The notes under the pieces were generated by a model. The model was not told where the DNA came from. It ran no database searches and saw nothing but the letters and a program-made list of their open reading frames with translations. The translations under genes and the position numbers were made by a program. A stretch of DNA of 64,000 bases from Enoplolaimus lenunculus (Eukaryota; Nematoda; Enoplea; Enoplida; Thoracostomopsidae): NCBI GenBank assembly GCA_030248215.1, contig JASANG010000225.1, positions 62,001 to 126,000 of the forward strand, written 5' to 3'. Positions 1 to 11,457 of this stretch are shown piece after piece (position 1 is the first letter of the stretch; the number at the start of each line of letters is the position of its first letter).

Positions 1-1980
1 GCTCCGGCAGGAAAGGGGCCTCCGCTCCGGCTTCAGTAGAATTTTTGACGGAGGTTACGGCAATTTCGGTAGTAAAATTTTGCATCATTTGGCAAAATTT
101 ATCTGTTTAGCGCGTTTCGTTATGATTTTGTCACAATTTTTAGGAAAGAATTTCCGAAATTTCGCAGAAAATTAGCGTGAAACCAAACAACTTAACAACG
201 TATTGCAGATATTGGCTAAAATTTAATTAACCATCATTTTACTAAATTAATTTCACATCACCTCCTGCTTCGCAAGTTTCGTTGACCTTTGGCTCCGATA
301 TTTTTCACCTCCGGTTGCACCCTGCTTGTTTCGAACAGATGGAAAACTGGACAGTAGCAAGGTTTCGCTGCGGACAACGGATAATGGGACAGCGTATTTT
401 TTCGTTCGGAAAACGGGAAAATGCGACACAAATCAATTTCCTTTTAGACTGTACAAAATTTGTTAGGTCGTAGGAGGGGAACAAAAGTATTCGTAGTTAG
501 GGTTCTCCACCTGTCACTCCCCTCTGTGCCTACTTGCGGCCTTGGCAGCCCAGTTGACTTGTACTTATGTCAGTGCATTTTAATACCTCTGTATAAACTG
601 CAAAAATTTTCGTTCAAAATACGGGTAGTGCTGAAAATGTCTGAATGAGAAGATGCGGAATGGATCGAAAAATTAATTTTGATCAGCTGTGCACTCGAAC
701 ATCATTGAAAACTGTAGTCCTCTAATATGTAAACGCACCATTGAGAATACCAAAATTCTGGAACAAATGCAATAGCTGCAAAACGAATGATAAATTTACA
801 TTAATATGAAATATATGACGCACTTTTGGTAAAAAGAGCTATGTCAATAATTTTATAAAAAGATGCTAGGAAATAAAAATTTTTGTTAAATTTTCGAATC
901 AGAAAATTTCACAATACCGAACATAACGGAAAATTTCGATGAAAAAATACCTGTTTTATTACCGGAACCAGATAGTGAAAAATACTCATTTCCGTACCGG
1001 CAGGGTGCAACCGGAATTCTGGTTCCGTCAAATTCTGACCTGTCAGTTTGGTAAATTTTTATCCGAAAAAAATCCGGTATAAAGTTTTGGTCGGTGGAAA
1101 TTAGGACATTTTAATAAAAAATGAAGACGAAAATAAAGTAAGATTTCATTTGTACATTAAGTATGTATAAACTGACATCGAAGGTAGATGTGCTTCCGTG
1201 GATTATGAAAATCTAAAATACAGTAGATAAAAGTGAATCCTATCTCCAAGAAGCAAGGGTTATTGCATCAATATTAGAAAAAAGAAAATTTAAATGAATT
1301 TTTCGGTGGCACGTATTTTTCATTTTCCGGAATTTTTTTCAAATTCCGGTTCCGGTAAATTGAAATTCCGGTTGCACCCTGCCTACCAGGACCGGAATAC
1401 CGGTGGCAATTTGTAAAAAGAATAATTGTATTAAAACATAATCACTATCCTTCTAAAATGCTACTGACCCGCTCTCTATAAATACGCACAATTTTCTTTA
1501 CTGTTCTAAATATACATTCGTTAAAGTGGTACAACATAAACGTACGTGATAACAATAACTTTTGTCAACTTTCTACAAACTCGACTGTTTTTTCCTCACA
1601 TAGTATCATAATAACGCAGTACAAGGTCTGCATACGAAATAAATACAGTGCTTAACATTTTGGTGCGTATGTACGGTACAAAATAAAATAGGCTATAATT
1701 TCGTAACAGTAAAGAAAGACTCTGAGTTCGACACCAAACTTCAATTATGTCCCTGCAATATAAACGTGAATGCACGTTTGCACCATGTTGTTATGCGGCT
1801 GTAATGTTGTGCTGAAACAGCCTAACCCAGCAAACTTCATTCTTTATATATCAATGAGGGTTCCAACAGGAGCTACATTCAGCAGTAAGAAAGTCCTGTT
1901 TCTCCGCCTTCAAATGCCAGAACAAAAACAGGAATTGAATTTTTGCAGCAATTACGGGCAAACCTGCAATTGACTCACTG
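1..1980. other. Gene-free stretch with transposon debris
   Basis: No exon-like reading frame was found on either strand before the 3' end of MRPS24. The stretch is AT-rich. It contains one complete hAT-type MITE (1001-1381) and a lone end of the same family at about 311-324 (CCGGTTGCACCCTG). The opening 60 bases are richer in G and C than the rest and resemble other repeat ends in the window. Confidence 0.6.
1001..1381. mobile_element. hAT-type MITE with perfect 18-bp terminal inverted repeats
   Basis: The element begins CAGGGTGCAACCGGAATT (1001-1018) and ends with its exact reverse complement (1364-1381). CAGGG-type ends are typical of hAT elements. The flanking 8-mers CGTACCGG and CCTACCAG match at 5 of 8 positions, so a target-site duplication is possible but decayed. 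There is no transposase frame inside, so it is non-autonomous. The flanks carry further CCGG-rich sequence of the same type, suggesting insertion into an older copy. Confidence 0.85.
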
Positions 1981-4124
1981 TTATACATATCTAAAGATCA
2001 CGTCTTCTTTACTGAGCACAGTTTGTATTTCTAACTTTACCGGCTGCTTCAAAATGTAACTCAGCATTTCTTCGGTGTACCCTGTCAGCCAGTAGATCTT
2101 TCGCGCCGTCACTGCAGGCCTTATTATTCCTGCAACCACAAGCAAGTTCCCTCTACGCTTGATGACAATCTAAACAAATAAACAATACATCATGCACATA
2201 TGATATTCAAGATTTACAACTGGAGAAATCTTACAGCTACGTATACAGAGCAGTCACGGTTACATTACATAATATTTGTATTACATCGTTATGTATAATA
2301 TCGCTGTAGTACAGTATAGAATATCATGCTTACGTAATATATGTGTGACCAACCAGGCAAGTATTCAGAAACAAGTACTATAAATTAACAATCAGCACAT
2401 TACATATCGAGCAATACTTGACATACTTCTGTTACAAAAATACCAGGCCACGTTCCGCGAACAAATCTACGAACAACTTCATCTTCTCCTCCTCGATACG
2501 GCTTGTCGATACCGTGATGTTTTAGCTCGCCTGAAAAAACTAAGTAATACATAAACCAGAAAAAAAGAATGTTTAATATGCTTGCGAATAACAAATCAAA
2601 CTAAATAGATGAATAAACAAGCTGCACATGTACAAGCTGCACATGTACGCACTCAAGCGATGTTAAACCTAAGAACTCTGTCTGAACACTAGTTTCAGGT
2701 TTTTGATTCAAATTAGTTTTAGGCGAATTTTATTCTTTACAAAACAGCTTCTACAATACCTTGTGGAGTGGCAGTAAGACAGACAGAGAAAGAATCTGGT
2801 CAGAATATTTCTATAAGGCATAGTTTGCTAGATAATACAATTTCTGCACAAAACTATGAACATTCTGCTAAAAATTTACAAACTTGTATGCCATGTCAGC
2901 CATGATTTTCGTTCATTAATATAAATCGGCAACTGATTTTGCTCGTAAGTAAGCCCTCTTGTTCGAAATTTTGTCCGCTGCAAAATTATTATATATATAT
3001 TTGGTTTATTTTGAACCTAAGCTTTGAAACCCACTTCGCTGTTGAAACTTCTATCATTAAAGATTTTACGCTTTTAGATAGCAAGCAAGCATAATAACAA
3101 ACGTTCAGCCTGATAGCACTGCTTAGACTACAAAAATATTATAACGACACCAGGGTTTTACCGGATATTATAAAATGCCGAAGCCAGGATATGTTGCCGG
3201 AGCCGAAACTGGATATTTAATCTGTATGGGTTTGTTGGGTTAGGAACAGGAATATATTGAGAAATATATACTGTTACTCTCCTGAAATAACTGGTCGGCT
3301 TTATCAGGTTTTCCCGCGTTATCGTAACCCAATAAAGACTGTGAACGTATATGAGCATATGCAAACATTTATGTTACATGTATGACAGAAAAAATCTGTA
3401 AAAGTACGTCAATCAATTCCATGGCAGTTGGCATAAATACAAATGATGGTTTCAATTATTATAAATCTGAAGAAAACATCCGGCAAGTTAAAATATCGGA
3501 GATGGTCGTCGATTTTTTTGCCAGAGCTGATATCCGGTTAAACCCTGACCGACACTACATTGCAACCAAGCACAAGCGAATCCAGCGGGGGCGGGGGCCG
3601 TTCGCTTTCACCGTGAGAAATTTTCTAGTGTTAAAATGGTAAGGTCCCTACCTTCAACTGTTTCTCCTCAGAAATTTTCCTGCAGAATATTTTGTGATAA
3701 AATGGTTAGGTCTCTACCTTACAATTTTTCACCCGAAGAAAATTTTTTTGGTGATAAAATGATCAGGTCCCTATATTACGATTTTTGCGCTTCATAACAT
3801 TTGCCAGAACGCCCCCCGTCAACAATTTTTGGATCGGCTTCTGCTACCAAGTGTAAAAATTAATAAGTACACACATGTATGAATATAACGACATGTCTGT
3901 TTATCGCCTACGTATAATTAATATATTCAGAGTGCCGTAAGATGATAAAAATACCATGTGCGCAATTTAATTAGATAACAAAGAAAAATAACACATACTT
4001 TGTGAGTGCCTGCTTTTAATTTGGAACAAGCTGAAGTAAGGTGTAAATACCTACTAGTTGTTGCGAAATCGTTTAAAAAAGCACATAAAATATTACGTTT
4101 CACAGGAAACAAACCATAAGCCAT
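1981..4124 (-). CDS. MRPS24: Mitochondrial ribosomal protein S24 (uS3m), four exons
   Basis: This protein is part of the small subunit of the mitochondrial ribosome. The coding exons on the minus strand are 4124-3999, 2977-2884, 2530-2427 and 2169-1981. All introns are GT...AG, phases agree (0, 1, 0), and the total is 170 aa against about 167 in human. Exon 1 starts at ATG 4124 (MAYGLFPVKRNILCAF) and looks like a mitochondrial targeting peptide, followed by YLHLTSACSK, which matches the ALHTSPVCAK region of human MRPS24. Exon 2 carries GLTYEQ and ERKSWLTWHT (human VTYEE, HRKGWLSLHT). Exons 3 and 4 carry VVRRFVRGTWPG, then VIKRRGNLLV and LTGYTEEMLSYILKQPVKL, then LQTV-like IQTVLSK, matching the human C-terminal half almost residue for residue. 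Intron 1 contains a hAT MITE (3151-3547). The human sequence was compared from memory, but the agreement is too long to be chance. Confidence 0.95.
3151..3547. mobile_element. hAT-type MITE inside MRPS24 intron 1
   Basis: The ends are CAGGGTTTTACCGGATAT (from 3151) and ATATCCGGTTAAACCCTG (to 3547), inverted repeats with one mismatch. The flanks AACGACAC (3143-3150) and ACCGACAC (3548-3555) agree at 7 of 8 positions, as expected for an 8-bp hAT target-site duplication. There is no transposase. A related right end (GGTTGAATCCCTG) lies near 10097-10109, and a related internal sequence near 22906-22985. Confidence 0.85.
3590..3840. repeat. Dispersed repeat with internal GATAAAATG-type tandem units
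   Basis: After a G-rich start (GGGGGCGGGGGCCG) come degenerate units of about 60 bp. Each holds a variant of GTGATAAAATGATAAGGTCC and CTTACAATTTTT. The end is a short CAACAATTTTTGGATCGGC. Related copies lie at 23745-23885 and 35476-35790. Confidence 0.6.
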
Positions 4125-4582
4125 ATCACTTTGTTTTATATTTAAATACGTATATGAATTCCTTGATATTATATACGCGAAATAAAAGCAATAACGTTAG
4201 CAAAAAATATTGAACAGTGAACAGATAATACATGATCAGTATCGGAATAAATCAAACAAGGGTACCGTATTTTTCGGCATCTCAGCAACACACTCAAGGG
4301 CTAGCGCGCATGCACCACTGGAGATTTATAAACCCGCGGAAACCAACACAAAGTTACATCTTTTTATTACTAAATAAACAAACTGTACCATAAGTAACCA
4401 CGAAAACAGCAACTTTGGTGCAAAATTTAACTCTATCTGAACGTTTAGGCCAAGTTTTACAATCCTAAACCAAAATGTGTGTTGTATCAGGTTATCAATT
4501 ATGATGGTAAGAGTTTAAATCTTCATATAATGATGTAACGCAGTATCCGATCTATTAATTAAGTATGGTGTACTAAAGTTGG

Positions 4583-4676
4583 AATCGACATCGGCATCGA
4601 TTCGGCGTCGGCAAAATTTCAACATAAGAAACAGCATCGGTATCGGCAAATATTTTGGTATGGCACATCCCTAATC
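4583..4676. mobile_element. Right-end fragment of hAT-like MITE (ATCGGCACATCACTAAT family)
   Basis: ATCGGTATCGGCAAATATTT followed by GGCACATCCCTAAT matches the right third of the complete element at 41514-41904. The left end is missing. Confidence 0.65.
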
Positions 4677-5339
4677 CTAACTGTCAGTGTAGGTAGGAAC
4701 CACAGGGGCTTGAGACCTTTTCGAACTAGTGACCTACGGATCATTTGGCAGAAACGTCTGACCGTAGGCGGTTGGGTAGCAAACATACAACATAATGTAC
4801 ACTGCATATATTGCATATACACCAGGACAAGCATGTCTCACACGCTTGCATGCCCCAATGTTCATCAAGGTCGTACCTTGACCGTTCATCCCATTTACGA
4901 CTGGATACCGTGTTCAAAGCACGGCTATTTATGTACCATTAGGCTCACAGTGCAGCACCATGTCAGTCTTGGTAGGTATCGTCGGAAATTTATGACCTTT
5001 TCAAGTATGCAGCTGGAGCCTCCTAAAATAACTCCCGAAGACATATGAAAAAATGATCAGCGTTTCAATCCAGCCGAAGGTTGCAGCAGGAATGACTCGG
5101 AGCTACTTACTAAATAAATGTGCTAAATATAACACTATTCCCTTTGGTAGATAGTATGTACCCTCACTGAGATGTTGTCATTCAATACACGTGCAGATGC
5201 CTAATGTGCACACTATAAAATTGAGCGAAATTAACAGTTGTCATAGTTGTTTTGCTTGTTAGGTTTTAAGTCTTTGTTTTATTACCATGTGATTAAGTAA
5301 TGCTAATATCCTTAAAACATGATTGTGGTAAAATTAGTA

Positions 5340-5433
5340 GACATCGGTATCGACATATGTAGGTTTGACATCGGCGAAATTTGAAAATAAGAATCGGTAT
5401 CGGCAAAACTTTGGAGTCGGCACATCACTAATT
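5340..5433. mobile_element. Second right-end fragment of the same hAT-like MITE
   Basis: It carries GACATCGGCGAAATTTGAAA, AAGAATCGGTATCGGCAAAA and the terminus GGCACATCACTAAT, closely matching 41825-41904. It lies about 0.75 kb from the previous fragment in the same orientation. Confidence 0.65.
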
Positions 5434-5488
5434 TCTAATGCTTGCCGGCAGTATACGGTAAACATACAGCCGATAGAAACCGTTGGAG

Positions 5489-5560
5489 GCGGGCTACGTG
5501 GCGCAGTGGTAACAGCGTCTGCCGGACACGCAGAAGGTCACAAGTTCGAAACCACCTAAC
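5489..5560 (+). repeat. tRNA-derived SINE head
   Basis: It has a polymerase III A box (GTGGCGCAGTGGTAACAGCG) and a B box (AAGTTCGAAACC) spaced as in a tRNA, but no acceptor stem closes and the anticodon arm is poor. It is therefore best read as a SINE head, not a functional tRNA. Confidence 0.7.
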
Positions 5561-6726
5561 AGGGGTCTCTTTCTAACCGGGGTCATTTGTTCATGAGACG
5601 CTAAGTAAAAGTAACCGGGAGTCTCTTTTTAATGAGAGTCATTTTTCACACGACAGTACTGTGTAGTACTAGTCTACATTAATTCCTCAAATTTTCAGTA
5701 CATTCGCGCAATAAACCCAAAGAAAAAATAATCAATTCTTGCCGGTTTCTTTATTGGTTACTCCACAAGAAGTCTCCCGTAAGTCTGCGATAATTTTGAG
5801 GTACAAATTTTTTAGTCACGTCCATGAAACCCAGTTAATAAGTAAAATAACACGCCTAGCATAGTTATTATTGTTAGCAAACAAACATCGCATTACGTTC
5901 AAGTTCAGTTATACATATTACAACATTTGTAAGCAAAAATACAATAGGCCGCATTAGCGTTCAAGCTTCGGATAATGCTTTAATCCGCTTGTTTTATATA
6001 TTTTAAACGTCAGACGGGTTGAGAATTCAGTGGAGAATCCAGAAAGGTAAAAGGGGGAAGCTTAACCATTTGACAAACCATGCATTGTTTTCAAAAACTA
6101 AATGATTGGTGCAAACCTCCGACTTTAAAAAATTTGATATGGAAAATTGCAGCTGCGAGTTCTCGAATGGGGCTTCTGCATAACTCTGAACTATGTTGGA
6201 ATCAGAGCTAAGTGACTTTCCCGCAACCCATTCATTGCAGCGTTTAATTTGATAGAAATACTGTTTACGAATTTATGCTCGTAGTGATATAGCATTGATT
6301 ATCTTCATATCATGAACCAATGAACAATAGACGTCGCTTTTTGTTTTACAGGTAATAATTCTCTTATGCAACGTAGAATTTTGTTACATTTCTGCTAATG
6401 TGAATAGGTTTATATACTTAGCTAGGGCATTTGCTAATATAAAGGGCTACTTTGTATATATGACGAAGTTATCTTCGCATATGCATGCAATTACCTTGTT
6501 TAGCACGAGAACACCTGTTACAAACTGATGATGATGATCCTTATATCCAAAAAATGTCAACATTTATACGCAAGACAAATGAAATGTGGCGAATGAAGCT
6601 GTTGGAACTATACGGTCTGCACGACCCTGTTGGTATATGTGGTGTAGCATATGTATGTGCATAGTGTATGTAATGTATGACACAACATGCACATGCATAC
6701 ATAGTACTAGAGAAAATTGCACTATC

Positions 6727-6792
6727 GGCCGCCCGGTGTAATGGGTAGCGCGCTTGACTCGCGAGCGAAAGCTCAGAGGTTCGTGTCGGATT
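6727..6792 (+). repeat. tRNA-derived SINE head
   Basis: It has an A box (GGTGTAATGGGTAGCGCG) and a degenerate B box (GAGGTTCGTGTCGG). The body resembles the minus-strand copies at 7769-7834 and 8071-8140. No closed acceptor stem is visible. Confidence 0.65.
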
Positions 6793-7768
6793 TGGCTGGA
6801 TTTGTTCTACGGCTTTCGTGTGTTTCAGATCTATGACGCTAGCGTAATCGCCCTTCACCAACGGCACGGCCGGTTTTCAATATTTACTATGAAACGTTTT
6901 TACAGAAAAAGGCACAGACACAGTTATACACAATGTTATGCAATGTTGTACGAAGTTATACAGTTTTCACTTGTTATACAGTTGTACTGTTGGCCTACTA
7001 CGGTTATCACCGGTAATGACTATAACAAGGCTAAGCCTAGATGTCAGTGCAAGGGTGTGGTGTGTCAGTTCTTATAACAGTTATATCGAATGTGCTACTA
7101 GTAAACTTTATGCGCGTTCTCTGAGCGGAAACGAGCGATTCCGAGCTCCGATGTGCCTGTTGGACGCCCCGCCTAACGAGAGCAGATTCCGGCGCTCAAC
7201 ACACCGGACTCGGAGTAAAATACCAGAATTCCGCCCATAATACTTCTAATGTTAATACAATATTTCAAAATCACTTACGAATTCGTTACAAGTTCTCCAG
7301 GTGAATCTACCAATTATCAAAACAATTTCTAACACTGATAAAAACAATATCCAAATTATATCCAAAACAGTAATCAACCGAAACACGTCAAAATCCAAGT
7401 TTTCAATATTAAATACTCATTATTTGGGCCAATCGCCCACGCACATTAACAAAATTTACGTAAATATTTTCAAACATTATTATTATTATTAACTTTTATT
7501 TTTGTTTTCGTTTCCTTTGCTTTTGTTTGTTTCTTTTCTTTTGTTTCTATTTCTTTTCTTTTGTTTCTAGTGCGGCCATTTTGCCCTAGCTATGTCGTTA
7601 TCGTCATTGTACCATTGTACAACAGTTCTATTCCCGGCATGACAATATGTTTCTCAAAAATTAGGGAGAAAAACCAGTAATATTCGCAGTACTTCAAAAA
7701 AGGTGTCGTCCCGACCGTACAATTTTGACAAAGCCCTGTTCAATGTTTAACCCAACGTTAAAGACCGC

Positions 7769-7834
7769 GCTGGGAATCAAACCTCGGCCCTCTTGCGCCC
7801 GAGCCAAGCATGCTATCAATACACCATGTGGTCA
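7769..7834 (-). repeat. tRNA-derived SINE head, minus strand
   Basis: On the minus strand an A-box-like ACATGGTGTATTGATAGCAT is followed by a B box GAGGTTTGATTCCCAG. This is the same class of element as the copy at 8071-8140. Confidence 0.65.
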
Positions 7835-8070
7835 TTGCAACAACTTCTTATACCAGTATATTTGCGCACAAACATGGCAACATTTGCTTTACATAGCCTT
7901 GCGTGGACACGTAGCGACAGAAGTGAGGGGAACTCCAGGCACAATTCAGTTTATGAAATTCCAATACAAAATTTTGGCTTTGCATATAATGTCGCGTGCA
8001 CATCATGAATAAAAGCATGCACCAACGATTATGCGATGTATCGGTAGCATGTGTGTTCAAAAGATGTGAC

Positions 8071-8140
8071 CACCCTGGGAATTAAACCACGGACCTGTCG
8101 GTAGCAAGTTAAGCGCGCTGCCCATTGCACCACGCGGTCG
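8071..8140 (-). repeat. tRNA-derived SINE head, minus strand
   Basis: On the minus strand it reads CGTGGTGCAATGGGCAGCGC (A box) and then CCGTGGTTTAATTCCCAGG (B box). Spacing is tRNA-like, but the ends do not pair into an acceptor stem. Confidence 0.7.
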
Positions 8141-8305
8141 ATATTATAATGTTCTCTAGTGCTATATGTGCTCGAGTATGCATGTGTCAACATAATATTC
8201 ACTATGCACATACACATCTACAATACGTATGCCAACACAAACAACAAATGTCACAAAATGTAAAAGCTAGTTCTTCTGTGTATAAAATTGACCTCGTTCC
8301 TTCTG

Positions 8306-8333
8306 ATGTTTCAGTGAAACGATACACCTACTA
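8306..8333 (+). promoter_or_regulatory. Candidate splice acceptor just upstream of the C6orf136 start codon
   Basis: GATGTTTCAG ends at 8314, only 19 bases before ATG 8334, and the in-frame stop TGA lies at 8304. A 3' splice site this close to the start codon could end a 5'-UTR intron or be a spliced-leader trans-splice acceptor. The sequence alone cannot separate these. Confidence 0.35.
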
Positions 8334-11300
8334 ATGTATTCTATTTTTTTGCAATCATATCGTCATTATTCTTGTTGTGTGAACTGTCGATCTAGGTTTT
8401 TACTGGATTATTTGCTGCCTAGCCAGAATATACGCTCGTTTGGTCATGAGTATCCTCGACCTTTCTTCGAGCCAAAATCGTCAACTACTTATGCAAATCT
8501 GCTAGACATTTTACTAGTTCGAAACAAGAAAGCTAACACTATGGTATCTTTCAAGGAAGACCTGCCGCGCAATTGTTTGCCAGCTGCCGCGAATACTCGT
8601 CCAAAATGTTCAAAAGTTTTGAGTTTACCTGTAACCAATGTGGAATACTTACAATGGCCAACCTTTTATGTGTTAGGTAGCTCTTCTTATAGGTCACATT
8701 TAATATCAGGTCATTCACGATTAAATGGTGCGCTAAGATCAACGGTATATTATTCAAACAGCAGCAGTGACATTTCACAACCACCGCCTTCTGATTCTCA
8801 ACTTTATCCAGAAGGAAAACCACATTGGAACCAACTACAACATGTTGCACTTGTACTAGCTAGGACGGTGAGTTTGACCGAATAATATCTGTTTGTCTAT
8901 TATTTTTGAATAATGGTAGTAATCAGCTTATCGAATACACGTACAGTGACATTATGGTCAACGGAGTTCTTTAGTACTTTATTAGTAAATTGGAGCATTA
9001 GGCGATGCTGTATTTGGTGTTAAAAATGGTTTGGAATTTGCTAACTTTCAGCAATAATACACGATGTATGGCCAAAAATTCGATCTCAATATTCTTGTTC
9101 GAGAAACCTCGGCAAATAAAGCTTTCACAATTGCACCAATGTTTGAAATAAACTCACCAAGGGCCACATTTTTATAACCGTAATTGTCGGAACCTCTGCC
9201 AAAATTTCTACCAGAAATGGTGGTCAATTATCTGCCGGAACTAGAAGCAGGCAGACCTACGTCTGTGCCTTGGTACTTACGGTAAGCATCGTATACAGTA
9301 CGTATATCATTGCCCGGCTGCATATTATTAGTTTCAGTTGCCTGAGTTTTTTCGAGCTGGATCCGACTATACTATTTATCATAAAGACGTATATCTGGAA
9401 AATAGGATATATAACATAAAAACAAAGTAAGTAGGTTTTTAATTGATGCATTTTCAAACAAATATTAATATTTGCGAGCTTAAAAATCATATTGATGTAT
9501 GAGTTTGTCTTCTGCCCGGAATTCGGGCAATGTTTCTAATGTACAATCAAAATTACACATATGTATTAGATTGTGTAGGTGACATTGATATATATTTTCG
9601 TTTTGCCAGTAAAGCAATTCTGCCTGTGCTACTTTGATTTATGAGATTTACGTACATTTATATTTTTTTTCGCGGGTTTAAATCCTGTTGTGAATTGTAC
9701 TTCCGATTAGGGTAAGATTCAGGTGACAGGTATTGAGCGAAAATGAGAATGGAATATTCACATTTCTTATGGCTTCGCAGGATGTGGTTACTGTTGCGAA
9801 ATATTTCTAAAGTATTTGGCGTATAACAGAGCGCAAAGTTAAATGAATTATACTGGAATTAGGTATTTGAGTCGAACGAAATTATGTATTTTCTGATTTC
9901 ATATTGTTTGGCTGTCAGTGTCCACTATTGAAGTACCCGAAAATACAGCCGCTGCTTAATATCTTGTATTATATACACATGGAAAAAGCAGTTTCATGGT
10001 ATTCGGGACCGCAACTGCAAATATCCGGTAGGTTAATAACGAAACCGGATACGGATATCTATTCTTTACCGGATATTACACCGGAATGGGATATGCGGTT
10101 GAATCCCTGACTACCGGTCGATCATATATATGTGTAAAATATTTCGTCGTGTTTAAAAATTTGCAGAGGGCATAAAAACTTATGGTTCAATTTTGGCTCA
10201 TACAACATTATTGCAAAAATGATATACGCGTATGTTGATTTGGTCGTACTCAATGTTTCTCCAATGATTGATGACGGGTCTGTTCGTGTCCGGTTCCGGG
10301 TGGTCAGGGTCGGTTACTTGTCAGCATTTTTGATTACACTGCGCGGTCAATGGAACAAAGATTACCTCACAAAACATGGAGAGTACGTTAAGAGCAATGG
10401 TTACTAGAAATGAATATCACGTGAAATTTTAGTAGTTTTAGTAAATAAATAGCAACATTTTTTGTTCGATTTGTTTTCCGCATGTCTCTGTTTTAAAACA
10501 CGTGTGAACTGAAGGCTCTTTTTATTATTTTATATGTTAGCTGTGTTTGTGATGCAGTTCAGAATCTTTACGTTTGATTTTTGGGGTTTTAGATGCCTTT
10601 GAAATTAAATGGCAAACATGTATTATTTTGGTAATATTTCTTAGATTACGTAATTTTGTGCTATTCAGAAATCAAAATATTATTGTGAAGGATTGTATTA
10701 AAGTAAAATATTGCTGAGAACGTTGTTTTTAGTTCAAACAATAGCTTTGCAACCACTCGTAACACAGGTTATGCATATTACCGATGTTAGCACAGTGTTT
10801 TTCAGATACTGAGTTAATTTTTTTTTCAATGTTTTAGCTGGCTCGATGGTTATGCATCATTTTATGTTGGGGATGATGGTCTCGTGTATCATGTGTATAT
10901 CGATCAGGTACGTTGTCTAGAATTAATACTGAATTGTTGAAATTAGTCAGTTATAGCTTTGGTAGAAGAGAAGAGCTTATAGTAACTTGCTGACAAAAAC
11001 GCAGAGATGCCTCTAACGTAATAGACCTGGGGTATGAAACCCCTTTACGCAGTTCGTGATCATTGCTGACAGAAAAGGTTTACTTGTGTACCCAATTGGT
11101 TGTGCCCAAATCTTGGCGTAAATCGGTTGCCGAAGCATATTATTGCTTTGCTGGACTTTAATAAATTGTACAAGTGCGCTTGCTTTCACAGGTTCTTTTT
11201 GTTATTGGGAATAAATTTTTGAGGTGTGCTGTAAAACTTGGAATTAGAGTTTGATTTGTATAATATTTGTAAACTATGTTCTTTAGATCGTGCCCGATGA

Positions 11301-11457
11301 AAAAAAGAGAAAGCGTGAAACCCCACTGTTTCGGCTGCTACGACAGTTAGGTTTGACTCCGGCGCAGGGAAATCCAGCGACAACAACCTCAGCAACGTCT
11401 GGAATGACAACTTTTAGTTCTAATTCTACCAAAGAGAAAATAAAATTGAAAACTTAA
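8334..11457 (+). CDS. C6orf136: C6orf136 orthologue (DUF2358 domain), five exons
   Basis: The exons are 8334-8867, 9338-9426, 10167-10382, 10838-10907 and 11287-11457, with GT...AG introns and consistent phases (0, 2, 2, 0). The stop is at 11455 and the product is about 359 aa. Exon 1 encodes about 178 poorly conserved residues. They begin MYSIFLQSYRHYSCC, basic and hydroxyl-rich, consistent with mitochondrial targeting. The conserved domain follows: LPEFF, then GSDYTIYHKDVYLEN (human SHDYSLYSLDVEFIN), then VRVRFRVVRVGYLSAF (human LQARWRLVGLPVHLLF), then GYASFYVGDDGLVYHVYIDQ (human AYSTFYLNSSGLICRHRLDK). The tail is basic (EKKKRKRE) and ends in a Ser/Thr-rich stretch. DUF2358 is an NTF2-like fold, and the molecular role is not established. 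Exon 1 could extend differently at its 5' end. Human residues were recalled from memory. Confidence 0.9.

Larger units (their letters stand above)
4125..8333. other. Gene-free region with SINEs and MITE ends
   Basis: No conserved exon was recognised between the 5' end of MRPS24 and the start of the C6orf136 orthologue. The region holds two right-end fragments of a hAT-like MITE (about 4583-4676 and 5340-5433) and four tRNA-like SINE heads. Runs of pyrimidine-rich simple sequence lie near 7483-7570. A GC-richer block at about 7120-7240 has no recognisable identity. Confidence 0.55.

Noticed and set aside
5489-8140. Genuine tRNA genes
   Set aside because: The A and B boxes are present but acceptor stems do not pair and anticodon arms are poor, so they are SINE heads.
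8334-8867. Exon 1 of the HPPD-family gene, because LQHVALVLART resembles the HPPD N-terminal strand and its phase also fits exon 13666-13849.
   Set aside because: A much better first exon was found at 12705-12767 (YHHITFTVWNAYQ with a matching donor). The 8334 exon joins 9338-9426 of the C6orf136 orthologue in phase. The nested-gene idea is therefore unnecessary.
9904-10110. Coding frame containing TDIYSLPDITPEW as part of the DUF2358 domain
   Set aside because: The stretch belongs to a CCGGATAT-rich hAT MITE family also seen at 3151-3547, and the true exon for this part of the domain is 9338-9426.
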